64,000 bases of DNA from Cognatiyoonia sp965661665 (GTDB lineage Bacteria > Pseudomonadota > Alphaproteobacteria > Rhodobacterales > Rhodobacteraceae), in contig NZ_CBFIEO010000001.1 of the NCBI RefSeq assembly GCF_965661665.1, positions 1-64,000 of the forward strand, given 5' to 3'. The notes under the pieces are model-generated. The model saw only the letters and a list, made by a program, of their open reading frames with translations, was not told the DNA's origin and did not search any database. Shown here in pieces: positions 18,378 to 27,406 of this stretch (position 1 is the stretch's first letter; the number at the start of each line of letters is the position of its first letter). A program made the position numbers and the translations under genes.

Positions 18378-21083
18378 TCAGGCCAGTCGGCCGTGGCAAT
18401 GCTTGAATTTCTTGCCAGATCTGCAGGGACAGGCATCGTTCCGACCAGGTGATCCCCATGTCGATGGATCATCCTCAACAAACCCTTCACGCGGCGTTAA
18501 CCCCTGCCCTGTCGCATCAGATTTTGCGCGTTCAACACCGGCCGGTGCGGCAGCTTGTTGTTGCTGGCGCAACTGGTCGATCAGCTGTTGCTGCTGCTCA
18601 GGCGTCATTGGGCGGATTTGGGACAGTTTCTGTGTCACATCCGTGCGCAAGCCGTCCAAAAGGCGCTCGAAAAGCTGGAATGCCTCGGATTTGTATTCAT
18701 TGAGCGGATCGCGCTGGGCATAGCCACGGAAGCTGACTACGGACCGCAGATGCTCAAGCGTCAAAAGGTGTTCACGCCATTTCGCGTCAATCGTTTGCAA
18801 AAGAAGCTGCTTTTCGACATTGCGCATGGTTTCGGCGCCAAAGGCGTCTTCCTTCTCCGCCATGAACTTATCACTGGCCTGTTCAAGCCGCTCGCGAATA
18901 GTGTCGTTATCGACGCCTTCTTCATCGCCCCATGCCATCACTGGCACGTCGATCCCAAGGTCTTGAATAACAGCGGCATAAAGTCCTTCGGTGTCCCACT
19001 GATCAGCGTAGGATTTTGGCGGCATGTATTCGTCCACCAGATCGTCGATAACCTGATAACGCATGTCCTGAATGATCTCGGACTGGTCTTGGCTTTCCAT
19101 GATATCGCGGCGCTGGCCAAAGATGACCTTTCGCTGCTCGTTCATCACATCATCGAATTTCAAAAGCTGCTTGCGGATGTCGAAGTTGCGGCCCTCAACC
19201 TTCGCCTGTGCGCGCTCAAGTGACTTATTCACCCAGGGGTGCTCAATCGCTTCGCCTTCTTTCATGCCGAGTGTGGACAGCACTTTGTCCAAACGCTCAG
19301 AGCCGAAGATGCGCATAAGATCGTCTTCCAAAGACAGGAAGAAGGACGACCGACCCGGATCCCCCTGACGGCCAGAGCGACCGCGCAGCTGGTTATCGAT
19401 TCGGCGGCTTTCGTGGCGTTCAGTCGCTAGAACGAAAAGACCACCCGCGTCCAAGACCTTTTGCTTTTCTTCCGCGTGCCCATCCTCAATCTGTGCCCGC
19501 AGGACGTCAGGGTTCGCCTCTGGATCAGCAGCGAGGGCTTCAAGTACTTTCATTTCGACGTTGCCGCCAAGCTGAATGTCCGTACCACGGCCCGCCATGT
19601 TGGTCGCAATCGTCACCGCGCCCAGCTTACCGGCGTCCGCGATAATTTGCGCTTCCTGTTCGTGCTGACGAGCGTTCAGAACGTTGTGTTCGATCCCTTC
19701 GGCTTTCAGCATCTGGCTAATGAATTCCGACTTCTCGATGGAGGTTGTTCCGACAAGGATCGGCTGACCTTTGGCATTAGCCTCTTTGATCTGAGTGACG
19801 ACACCCTCGAATTTCTCTTTCGCGGTGCGGTAAACCTGATCGTTCTCATCCAAGCGGGCGACAGGACGGTTTGTCGGCACTTCAACAACGCCGAGGCCGT
19901 AAATCTCTTCAAACTCTTCTGCTTCCGTCATCGCGGTACCGGTCATACCAGCCAGATTGTCGTAAAGGCGGAAGTAGTTCTGGAAGGTGACCGAGGCGAG
20001 CGTGACGTTCTCCGCCTGAATTGGCAGGCCCTCTTTCGCTTCAATCGCTTGGTGCAGACCGTCGGACAAGCGGCGACCAATCATCATGCGGCCTGTGAAT
20101 TCGTCAATCAAAACGGCTTGGTTGTCGCGGACGATGTAGTCTTTGTCCTTTTGAAACAGCTTGTGCGCCCGAAGACCTTGGCTAACATGGTGGACCAGTG
20201 ATGCGCTTTCTGGATCGTAAAGTGACTGTCCCCCTGGCAAGAGCCCAACTTGCGCCAAACGCTCTTCCAAAAAGTCGTTGCCCTCATCGTTGAATGTCGC
20301 CTGACGCGCTTTTTCATCGAGTGTAAAATGCTCGTCCTGAACTTCTGGGATCAGCTTGTCGATTTGGCGGTACATCTCCGACCGGTCCTGTGCAGGGCCA
20401 GAAATGATCAACGGCGTCCGTGCTTCGTCGATCAGAATACTGTCCACCTCATCCACAATTGCGAAATTGTGGTGCTTCTGGTGCATCTGTGCAAGCTCTG
20501 ACTTCATGTTGTCGCGCAGATAGTCAAAGCCCAGTTCGTTGTTCGTCGCATAGGTGATGTCGCACTTATACGCCTCGGCTTTTTCTTCTTCGGCTTGCTG
20601 AGGGACGACGACACCCGTGGTTAGACCCAATGCACCGTAGACATTGCTCATCCACTCCGCGTCGCGGCGGGCGAGGTAATCGTTCACGGTGACGATGTGC
20701 ACACCTTTGCCAGTGAGCGCATTCAAATACGCAGGGAACGTCGCGACGAGGGTTTTACCCTCACCCGTCTTCATCTCCGAAATATTGCCCTGATGCAGAA
20801 AAATCCCGCCCAGCAACTGTGTGTCGAATGCGCGCAGACCCAAGGAACGCTTTGCCGCTTCGCGACAATTGGCAAACGCTTCTGGCAAGAGCGCATCTAA
20901 GCTTTCACCACCCATCGCGCGCTTGGCCAGTTCTTCGGTCTTTTCCTTGATGCCTTCGTCGGAAAGCTTCTCAAATTCCGCCTCTAGATCGTTGATCTTT
21001 TGGACCAGTGGGCGTGCTGCTTTGACCTTCCGATCACTCGGGGTTCCAAAGATTTTCTTTGTAACAGCTCCAAAACCTAGCAT
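18378..21083 (-). CDS. secA: Preprotein translocase ATPase SecA
   Basis: A 901-residue motor that drives proteins through SecYEG. NBD1 carries the Walker A GEGKTLVATFPA near residue 107 and the DEVDSILIDEARTPL box; the preprotein cross-linking domain follows; NBD2 holds GTTSIEKSE and TNMAGRGTDIQLG; the C-terminal zinc motif CPCRSGKKFKHCHG binds SecB. Length and all motifs are normal. It is divergent from the PPIase gene at 21264, with which it shares an upstream region. Confidence 0.98.
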   Translation of the reverse strand: MLGFGAVTKKIFGTPSDRKVKAARPLVQKINDLEAEFEKLSDEGIKEKTEELAKRAMGGESLDALLPEAFANCREAAKRSLGLRAFDTQLLGGIFLHQGNISEMKTGEGKTLVATFPAYLNALTGKGVHIVTVNDYLARRDAEWMSNVYGALGLTTGVVVPQQAEEEKAEAYKCDITYATNNELGFDYLRDNMKSELAQMHQKHHNFAIVDEVDSILIDEARTPLIISGPAQDRSEMYRQIDKLIPEVQDEHFTLDEKARQATFNDEGNDFLEERLAQVGLLPGGQSLYDPESASLVHHVSQGLRAHKLFQKDKDYIVRDNQAVLIDEFTGRMMIGRRLSDGLHQAIEAKEGLPIQAENVTLASVTFQNYFRLYDNLAGMTGTAMTEAEEFEEIYGLGVVEVPTNRPVARLDENDQVYRTAKEKFEGVVTQIKEANAKGQPILVGTTSIEKSEFISQMLKAEGIEHNVLNARQHEQEAQIIADAGKLGAVTIATNMAGRGTDIQLGGNVEMKVLEALAADPEANPDVLRAQIEDGHAEEKQKVLDAGGLFVLATERHESRRIDNQLRGRSGRQGDPGRSSFFLSLEDDLMRIFGSERLDKVLSTLGMKEGEAIEHPWVNKSLERAQAKVEGRNFDIRKQLLKFDDVMNEQRKVIFGQRRDIMESQDQSEIIQDMRYQVIDDLVDEYMPPKSYADQWDTEGLYAAVIQDLGIDVPVMAWGDEEGVDNDTIRERLEQASDKFMAEKEDAFGAETMRNVEKQLLLQTIDAKWREHLLTLEHLRSVVSFRGYAQRDPLNEYKSEAFQLFERLLDGLRTDVTQKLSQIRPMTPEQQQQLIDQLRQQQQAAAPAGVERAKSDATGQGLTPREGFVEDDPSTWGSPGRNDACPCRSGKKFKHCHGRLA

Positions 21084-21135
21084 GTTTTCTCCACGGTCGT
21101 TGACCTATCTGACATCTATTTGAGAGGAGGTTGCT

Positions 21136-21151
21136 TGTCGCCGTTGCGACA
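21136..21151 (-). repeat. Hairpin in the secA leader
   Basis: TGTCGC (21136-21141) pairs with GCGACA (21146-21151) around a CGTT loop, about 53 bases before the secA start. It could be an RNA structure in the leader or a DNA site; nothing here resembles secM. Confidence 0.35.
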
Positions 21152-21197
21152 GACGCCTAAACAGGGCAACAAACCAGCCCTCTCGAGGCATTAATCG

Positions 21198-21226
21198 CAT
21201 GTAAGGGCCTGTGTTTGTTGTGTCAA
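21198..21226 (-). promoter_or_regulatory. Possible promoter of secA
   Basis: On the minus strand a perfect TTGACA (21226-21221) is followed after 17 bases by TACATG (21203-21198), a weak -10. It lies about 115 bases upstream of secA in the divergent region. Confidence 0.35.
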
Positions 21227-21263
21227 CGTCGCGCCAGTCGCGGAAACATCAAGGGTACGTTTA

Positions 21264-22103
21264 ATGCTGAAACATATCACAGTTTTGGGGGCATCCGCGG
21301 CTGCCCTGACCTTCTCCACGGCCAGTTTCGCGCAAGACGCTGATACCGTCATTGCCACCGTTGGCGATGTCGAAATCACGCTGGGCGAAATGATCATAGT
21401 GCGCAGCAGCCTGCCGCAGCAATATGAACAGTTTCCGCCGGAAATTCTTTTTGAGGGCATCCGCGACCAACTGATCCAGCAACAGCTTTTGGCGAACGCG
21501 GTCAATGAGGGTTCCAAGCGTTTGGACCTTACGATCAAGAACGAAATTCGGGCACTTCAGTCGAATGAAGTCGTAGCTAAATTGACGCAGGAAGTTGCGA
21601 CCGAAGAACAGCTAATGGAGGTGTTTGACGCCCGCTATGGCGATGCGGAGCCGATCCTTGAATGGAACGCGGCTCACCTGTTGGTCGAGACCGAAGAGGA
21701 AGCCTTGGCTGCCAAAGGCCGCGTTGACGGCGGTGAAATCTTTACGGACGTCGCACGGGATGTCTCCACCGGCCCGTCCGGCCCCAATGGCGGGAACCTT
21801 GGCTGGTTTGGTGCAGGCCGCATGGTTCCAGCTTTCGAAGCCGCGACCGCTGAATTGTCAGTGGGTGAAGTTTCTGCCCCAGTTGAGACGCAGTTCGGCT
21901 GGCACGTCATCATCCTGAACGAAACCCGCGAGCAGCCACCCGTCACCTTCGAACAGGTGCGGGGGGAGCTTGTGGGTGAATTGCAGGAAGCCGCGGTTCA
22001 GGCGCTCTTGGCGCAGTTGGAGACTGAATATGAGGTCAACAACGCCGTCACAACCGACATTGACCCCAACCTACTCACCAATTTTGAGCTGTTGGACGAC
22101 TGA
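21264..22103 (+). CDS. Periplasmic peptidyl-prolyl isomerase (parvulin, PpiC/SurA-like)
   Basis: 279 residues with a signal peptide ending near SFAQDAD, an N-terminal helical chaperone-like region (30-130), and a parvulin rotamase domain (about 135-235: WNAAHLLVETEEEALAAKGR, GGNLGWFGAGRMVPAFE, ETQFGWHVIIL). It speeds proline isomerisation and likely helps outer-membrane proteins after SecA-driven export, which fits its divergent position with secA. A single parvulin domain separates it from classical two-domain SurA. Confidence 0.9.
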   Translation: MLKHITVLGASAAALTFSTASFAQDADTVIATVGDVEITLGEMIIVRSSLPQQYEQFPPEILFEGIRDQLIQQQLLANAVNEGSKRLDLTIKNEIRALQSNEVVAKLTQEVATEEQLMEVFDARYGDAEPILEWNAAHLLVETEEEALAAKGRVDGGEIFTDVARDVSTGPSGPNGGNLGWFGAGRMVPAFEAATAELSVGEVSAPVETQFGWHVIILNETREQPPVTFEQVRGELVGELQEAAVQALLAQLETEYEVNNAVTTDIDPNLLTNFELLDD

Positions 22104-23317
22104 TGAAAGTCTCGCCACTGGCGCCTGGCGCTTTTCCTAACCTGCCGGTCATCGAAGGCGTTACCTTTGCCGCAACCGCGGCTGGGGTGAAATATGCCGA
22201 CCGCGATGACGTGATGTTGGCCGTTCTGGCGCCGGGCAGTTCGGTAGCGGGTGTTTTCACCAAGTCAGCGACTCGGTCGGCCAATGTATTGGACTGTCAG
22301 GCCAAGCTCGGAGCCGCATCGGACGCTGGCGCGGCGATTATCGTGAACTCCGGCAACTCCAACGCCTTTACTGGCAAAGCTGGCGAAGGGTCTGTCGCCG
22401 CGATTTGCGATGCGGTCAGCGCGACAACAGGTGTTCCGACAGAGTGGGTTTTCACTGCATCCACGGGTGTGATTGGCGAACGCCTACCGCATGAACGGAT
22501 CACTGCGAAAGTTGCGGGCTTGGTGGCTGCGCAAAAATCGGATGCCCTGCCCGCTGCGGCGAAGGCCATCATGACGACAGACACGTTTGCCAAGGGATCA
22601 ACCGCGTCAGTTGAGGTCGACGGCAAAACAGTAAAAATCGCAGGGATCGCCAAAGGCTCCGGAATGATCGCACCAGATATGGCGACCATGCTTGTCTATA
22701 TCTTCACGGACGCAAAGCTGGATCAGCCGGAACTTCAATCGCTGCTTTCCGAGCTTTGTGATAAAACTTTCAACTGCATCACGGTGGACAGCGACACCTC
22801 CACCTCCGACAGTCTGATGCTCGCCGCAACTGGGGCGTCGGGCGCTGATGTGTCTGGGAGTGCTGACTTCAAGAACGCGCTACACTCGGTCATGCTTGAC
22901 CTTGCTCATCAAGTCGTTCGGGACGGGGAAGGCGCGACTAAGTTCGTGGAGGTCCGCGTGACCAGCGCAAAGGACAACGCGGACGCAAAAACCGTCGCCC
23001 TCTCCATCGCCAATTCACCGCTCGTTAAAACCGCAATTGCAGGTGAAGACCCGAACTGGGGACGGATCGTGATGGCGGTTGGGAAGTCTGGGGCGGCGGC
23101 TGATAGAGATAAGCTCACCATTCGCTTTGGTGACATCCTTGTCGCTGAAGAAGGCTGGGTTACTGAAAGCTATACTGAAGAGGTAGGCGCCGCCTATATG
23201 AAGGATCAGAACCTCAAGATCAGTGTCGATTTAGGGCTTGGGTCCGGCACCAGCACCGTTTGGACCTGCGACCTGACGCATGACTATATCACCATCAATG
23301 CGGACTACCGCTCATGA
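22103..23317 (+). CDS. argJ: Glutamate N-acetyltransferase / amino-acid acetyltransferase
   Basis: Catalyses the acetyl recycling step of arginine synthesis (acetylornithine + glutamate), and possibly the first acetylation as well. 404 residues; the precursor self-cleaves before T195 in MATMLVYIF, whose Thr becomes the nucleophile. Other family blocks are VNSGNSNAFTG and DSDTSTSDSL. The ATG overlaps the stop of the PPIase gene (ATGA-type junction), and mutT overlaps its end. argG is further along at 49456. Confidence 0.96.
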   Translation: MKVSPLAPGAFPNLPVIEGVTFAATAAGVKYADRDDVMLAVLAPGSSVAGVFTKSATRSANVLDCQAKLGAASDAGAAIIVNSGNSNAFTGKAGEGSVAAICDAVSATTGVPTEWVFTASTGVIGERLPHERITAKVAGLVAAQKSDALPAAAKAIMTTDTFAKGSTASVEVDGKTVKIAGIAKGSGMIAPDMATMLVYIFTDAKLDQPELQSLLSELCDKTFNCITVDSDTSTSDSLMLAATGASGADVSGSADFKNALHSVMLDLAHQVVRDGEGATKFVEVRVTSAKDNADAKTVALSIANSPLVKTAIAGEDPNWGRIVMAVGKSGAAADRDKLTIRFGDILVAEEGWVTESYTEEVGAAYMKDQNLKISVDLGLGSGTSTVWTCDLTHDYITINADYRS

Positions 23318-23712
23318 AGTCGGTGCTGGTTTCCGCCGTTGCGTTGGTTGACGTCGATGGGCGCGTGCTTTTGGCCCAGCGCCCTGAGGGAAAGTCGATG
23401 GCGGGGCTATGGGAGTTTCCAGGCGGCAAGGTTGAAGACGGGGAGACGCCTGAAGTCGCACTGATCCGCGAACTGGAAGAAGAGCTTGGCATCAACACGT
23501 GGGAAAGCTGCCTCGCGCCGCTGACCTTCGCCAGCCACAGCTACGACGATTTCCACCTTCTGATGCCACTCTTCGCCTGCCGCAAATGGGAAGGAACGCC
23601 GCAGTCGCGGGAAGGCCAGGCGCTTAAGTGGGTGAAAGCCAACGACCTTAAAGACTACCCGATGCCGGAAGCAGACATTCCCCTGATCCCAATCCTGCGC
23701 GACTGGTTGTGA
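23314..23712 (+). CDS. mutT: 8-oxo-dGTP diphosphatase MutT
   Basis: A 132-residue Nudix hydrolase that clears oxidised nucleotides from the pool. The Nudix box is complete: GKVEDGETPEVALIRELEEE, then LGI. The N terminus VSAVALVDVDGRVLLAQRPE is typical of MutT. It overlaps argJ by 4 bases and the GNAT gene by 4, so the run is one operon. Confidence 0.9.
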   Translation: MKSVLVSAVALVDVDGRVLLAQRPEGKSMAGLWEFPGGKVEDGETPEVALIRELEEELGINTWESCLAPLTFASHSYDDFHLLMPLFACRKWEGTPQSREGQALKWVKANDLKDYPMPEADIPLIPILRDWL

Positions 23713-24155
23713 TCGCAACTCTCCGGCCTGCGAAGCAATCCGATGTTGAGCGCATCGCGCCTATCCATACAAATGCACGCGCGACAGCGATGCCTTGGCT
23801 ACCAGAGGTTCATACCGCCGAAGAGGACCTCTGGTACTTTGCGAACGCACTCCTTCCCGAAGAGACGGCGCATGTTGCTGAAGTTGATGGGCAGGTGATT
23901 GGTTATAGCGCCTATGCGAATGATTGGCTGACCCACCTCTACCTCGACCCGTCGTTTCAGCGACGAGGGATTGGGTCTGCCCTGCTTCAGAACTCCAAAA
24001 CAGGGCACGATGAACTCAACCTTTGGGTCTTTCAACGCAACACAGCAGCGCAGGCGTTTTACCAGACACATGGCTTCACAGAAGTGATGCGTACGGATGG
24101 ATCAAGGAACGAAGAAAAGACACCAGATATCCACCTGCGTTGGACACGAAATTAG
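23709..24155 (+). CDS. GNAT-family N-acetyltransferase
   Basis: 148 residues, with the acetyl-CoA loop FQRRGIGSALL near 80 and the C-terminal AQAFYQTHGF. The target is unknown. The start is a GTG overlapping the mutT stop (GTGA), which fits translational coupling in the ppi-argJ-mutT operon. Confidence 0.82.
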   Translation: MIATLRPAKQSDVERIAPIHTNARATAMPWLPEVHTAEEDLWYFANALLPEETAHVAEVDGQVIGYSAYANDWLTHLYLDPSFQRRGIGSALLQNSKTGHDELNLWVFQRNTAAQAFYQTHGFTEVMRTDGSRNEEKTPDIHLRWTRN

Positions 24156-24246
24156 CAATAATTCCGCTTAGTATACTGTTGTATGCCGTAGACCTTTCCA
24201 AATGCTTGGTCTAAAGAGCACCCAAACGTCATAGAGGTCCGATTCC

Positions 24247-26442
24247 ATGTCCAATCCAGATATCATCTACACCAAAGTCGACGAAGCGCCTGAGCTCGCC
24301 TCCGCCTCTTTCCTGCCGATTATTCAAAAGTTCGCTGCTGCTGCTGGCGTCACTGTCGGAACCAAAGACATCTCCCTCGCTGGTCGGATCATCGCGACTT
24401 TCCCTGAAGCGCTGACCGCAGAGCAGCGGATCGATGATGATTTGGCGGAACTCGGCCGTTTGGTGAAAACGCCAGAGGCGAATGTCGTGAAGCTGCCGAA
24501 CATCTCTGCCTCGGTGCCTCAACTGGTCGCAGCGATCGAGGAATTGCAAAGCCAAGGCTACGCGCTGCCTGACTACCCTGAAGACCCGCAAACGGATGAA
24601 GAGAAAGCCGTGCGCGCGAAGTATGACGGGATCAAAGGTTCCGCCGTGAACCCTGTTCTCCGCGAAGGAAACTCTGACCGCCGCGCAGCGAAGGCCGTCA
24701 AAAGCTACGCCCAGAACAACCCACACCGCATGGGCGAGTGGACTGCTGACAGCAAGACACGCGTTGCATCCATGGACGGCAATGATTTCCGCTCCAACGA
24801 AGTCTCCACAACGTTAGCCGCCGACACAGTTGCGAAGATCGTCTTGGAAACGGTAGATGGTGAAACCGTTTTGAAGGACGGTCTGTCGTTTCCTGCCGGC
24901 ACAGTCGTTGACGCAACCTTCATGTCTGCTGCTGCGCTTGACGACTTCCTTGAAGCAGAAATTGCGAAGACGAAGAAGGAAAGAATCCTCTTCTCCCTCC
25001 ACATGAAGGCGACAATGATGAAGGTTTCTGACCCGATCATCTTTGGTCATGCGGTGAAGGCGTTCTTGAAACCAGTGTTCGACAAGTTCGGGGCTGAGAT
25101 GAACGCGCTGGGCGTGAACCCGAACCAAGGGCTTGGTGCGGTACTCGAAAAGGTCGAAGGGAATGCGGAGATCATAGCCGCCATTGACGCCTCCATGGCC
25201 GACCAGCCGCCGATGTATATGGTCGACAGCGACCATGGCATCACCAACCTGCATGTGCCGTCTGACGTGATCATCGACGCCTCCATGCCCGCTTTGATCC
25301 GCGCAGGCGGCAAGGGTTGGGCGCCTGACGGGAAGGAAGCAGACGCGGTTTGCGTGATCCCTGATAATTCCTATGCGCCCGTTTATGACGAGACGATCAA
25401 ATTCTTCAAAGCGAACGGCAAACTGAACCCCGCCACCGCGGGCACAGTTCAGAACATCGGTCTGATGGCGCAAAAAGCAGAAGAATATGGTTCCCACCCG
25501 ACAACGTTCGAAATCGCGGAAACGGGCACCGTCAAAATGATCCTCGACGATGGGACAGTTCTCCACAACCACGATGTGCAGGCTGGCGACATCTGGCGCT
25601 CCGCCTCTGCCCGAAAAGCGGCAATCGAAGACTGGGTGAACCTCGCCATCTCCCGCCAAAAGGCGGAAGGGTGCGAGGCGGTGTTTTGGCTTGACGAAAC
25701 CCGTGCGCATGACGCGGAACTGATCACCTATGTGACGCCGATCCTTGAAGCAGCGGGCGTTTCTGACAAGTTCCAGATAATGGCGCCGCGCGAAGCGACC
25801 CGCGCCGCGTTGGAAACAATCACCGCAGGTAAGAACCACATCGCGATCACCGGAAACGTGCTGCGTGACTATCTGACGGACCTGTTCCCAATCTTGGAGC
25901 TGGCGACATCGGCCAAAATGCTCTCCATCGTGAAACTGATGCAGGGCGGTGGTTTGTTCGAAACGGGTGCCGGTGGGTCTGCGCCGAAGCACGTGCAACA
26001 GGTGCAGGCGGAAAACCACCTCCGTTGGGACTCACTGGGTGAATTCACAGCGCTGGGCGAAAGCTTCCAGTTTCTCGCGGAAAACCGCAGCAATGCGAAA
26101 GCCAAGATCTTGGGCGAAGCGGTGGATGCGGCGACGCAGGGCATCCTCGACAACAATCGTTCGCCAAGCCGGAAGGTGGGTGAGCCGGACAACCGCGACA
26201 GCCACTACTGGTTCGCGCGCTATTGGGCCGAAGCCTTGGCCGCACAATCAGACGACGCAGACCTCGCCGCGCATTTCGCGCCGATTGCGAAGGCATTGGC
26301 CGACGGGGAAACGGCAATCGTGGCCGAGCTTGCCGCCGCACAAGGCACACCCGCTGACTTGGGCGGATACTACAAAACCGACCCTGCCAAGACGGCGGCA
26401 GTCATGCGCCCATCCGCGACGCTGAACGCGATCATCGGGTAA
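24247..26442 (+). CDS. icd: NADP isocitrate dehydrogenase, monomeric type
   Basis: Oxidatively decarboxylates isocitrate to 2-oxoglutarate in the TCA cycle with NADP. At 731 residues it belongs to the monomeric IDH-II family (about 735-740 residues), not the 400-residue dimeric form. Family blocks seen are YTKVDEAPELAS at the N terminus, FSLHMKATMMKVSDPIIFGH, and SHYWFARYWAEALAAQ near the C terminus. It appears to be a single-gene unit ended by the hairpin at 26464. Confidence 0.96.
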   Translation: MSNPDIIYTKVDEAPELASASFLPIIQKFAAAAGVTVGTKDISLAGRIIATFPEALTAEQRIDDDLAELGRLVKTPEANVVKLPNISASVPQLVAAIEELQSQGYALPDYPEDPQTDEEKAVRAKYDGIKGSAVNPVLREGNSDRRAAKAVKSYAQNNPHRMGEWTADSKTRVASMDGNDFRSNEVSTTLAADTVAKIVLETVDGETVLKDGLSFPAGTVVDATFMSAAALDDFLEAEIAKTKKERILFSLHMKATMMKVSDPIIFGHAVKAFLKPVFDKFGAEMNALGVNPNQGLGAVLEKVEGNAEIIAAIDASMADQPPMYMVDSDHGITNLHVPSDVIIDASMPALIRAGGKGWAPDGKEADAVCVIPDNSYAPVYDETIKFFKANGKLNPATAGTVQNIGLMAQKAEEYGSHPTTFEIAETGTVKMILDDGTVLHNHDVQAGDIWRSASARKAAIEDWVNLAISRQKAEGCEAVFWLDETRAHDAELITYVTPILEAAGVSDKFQIMAPREATRAALETITAGKNHIAITGNVLRDYLTDLFPILELATSAKMLSIVKLMQGGGLFETGAGGSAPKHVQQVQAENHLRWDSLGEFTALGESFQFLAENRSNAKAKILGEAVDAATQGILDNNRSPSRKVGEPDNRDSHYWFARYWAEALAAQSDDADLAAHFAPIAKALADGETAIVAELAAAQGTPADLGGYYKTDPAKTAAVMRPSATLNAIIG

Positions 26443-26463
26443 GCAACCTCGCATGAAACGAAG

Positions 26464-26490
26464 AAGCCGCGCCCAGCGCCCGGCTTTTTT
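26464..26490 (+). terminator. Rho-independent terminator of icd
   Basis: AAGCCGCGC pairs with GCG..CGGCTT (two bulged C) around a 3-base loop, followed by a run of six T, 22 bases after the icd stop. It is a conventional intrinsic terminator. Confidence 0.8.
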
Positions 26491-26511
26491 GTTCGACCAG
26501 CAGCGACTTCA

Positions 26512-26559
26512 ATATAACTAAACCGGCACGACAGACTTACGGGTGATATTACTAAACCG
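26512..26559 (+). repeat. Two 14-base direct repeats upstream of the SDR gene
   Basis: ATATAACTAAACCG (26512-26525) and ATATTACTAAACCG (26546-26559) differ at one base and start 34 bases apart, 23 bases before the SDR start codon. Same-orientation spacing of about three helical turns suggests paired binding of one regulator. The site overlaps the AT-rich promoter zone. Confidence 0.6.
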
Positions 26560-26581
26560 CTCATAAAAATATGGAACACTT

Positions 26582-27334
26582 ATGCCAAACTTTGCGATAT
26601 TTCCGAGCTTGAAAGGCAAGGTCGTGATCGTCACAGGCGGTGCGCAAGGGATCGGTGCCGAGATGGTCAAAGCCTTCGCTGCGCAGGAGTCGCGTGTTGG
26701 GTTCCTCGACAAAGATGAAGGCGCGAGTGCTGAGCTCACCAATGTGCATGAGAATGTCATTTTCGAAATTTGTGACCTGCGCGACATTGATCAGATGAAA
26801 GCAGCACTCGAAAAGCTGACGCGCCAATTGGGTCATGCAGACGTGCTGGTTAACAACGCCGCACGTGATGATCGGCACGATTGGCAGGATGTCACGCCAG
26901 AATACTGGGACGAACGCCAAGCCACCAACTTGCGGCACATGTTCTTTGCGATCCAATCCATCTCACCTGGAATGATCGAAAACGGCGGTGGGTCGATCAT
27001 CAACATGGGGTCCAACTCATGGTGGGAGGCGGCGGGCGGATTTCCCGCCTACACTACTGCCAAGGCGGCGGTGCACGGATTGACCCGCTCCATGGCCCGC
27101 GATTTGGGCAAGCACCGCATCCGTGTGAACACCGTCGTCCCCGGATGGATTATGACAGACAGTCAATTGGAGCTTTGGGCCACACCAGAGGCGCTGGAAG
27201 CGCAGAAGAAAGCACAATGCCTGCCCTACCTGATAGAGCCGGTCTACGTCGCGCGAATGGTTCTGTTCTTGGCGTCCGACGATGCGGCGATGTGCACAGC
27301 AAGCAACTACATGGTTGAGGCAGGATCCGTTTAA
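26582..27334 (+). CDS. Short-chain dehydrogenase/reductase
   Basis: A 250-residue classical SDR. Cofactor motif TGGAQGIG (near 19-26), NNAA, catalytic Ser in the GSNSW segment, and Tyr-Lys in YTTAK. Substrate unknown; related group members act on sugars. The usual C-terminal DGG reads EAG here. The gene stands alone behind the icd terminator and has its own paired repeats upstream, so it is probably separately regulated. Confidence 0.85.
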   Translation: MPNFAIFPSLKGKVVIVTGGAQGIGAEMVKAFAAQESRVGFLDKDEGASAELTNVHENVIFEICDLRDIDQMKAALEKLTRQLGHADVLVNNAARDDRHDWQDVTPEYWDERQATNLRHMFFAIQSISPGMIENGGGSIINMGSNSWWEAAGGFPAYTTAKAAVHGLTRSMARDLGKHRIRVNTVVPGWIMTDSQLELWATPEALEAQKKAQCLPYLIEPVYVARMVLFLASDDAAMCTASNYMVEAGSV

Positions 27335-27373
27335 AGCTGCTTAATACCGCAAGGTGAGTTCAGAGGTTCAAAG

Positions 27374-27400
27374 AGAAAGGGCGGCCCGTTGGCCGCCTCT
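27374..27400 (-). terminator. Terminator at the end of the rimP-nusA-infB operon
   Basis: On the minus strand AGAGAGGCGGCC pairs with GGCCGCCCTTTCTCT (AACG loop), giving a long GC stem followed by TTT. It starts 7 bases after the infB stop. Confidence 0.75.
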
Positions 27401-27406
27401 CTATTC

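Noticed and set aside
24814..26019. Long minus-strand open frame opposite icd
   Set aside because: A shadow of the GC-rich icd gene with no recognisable domain.
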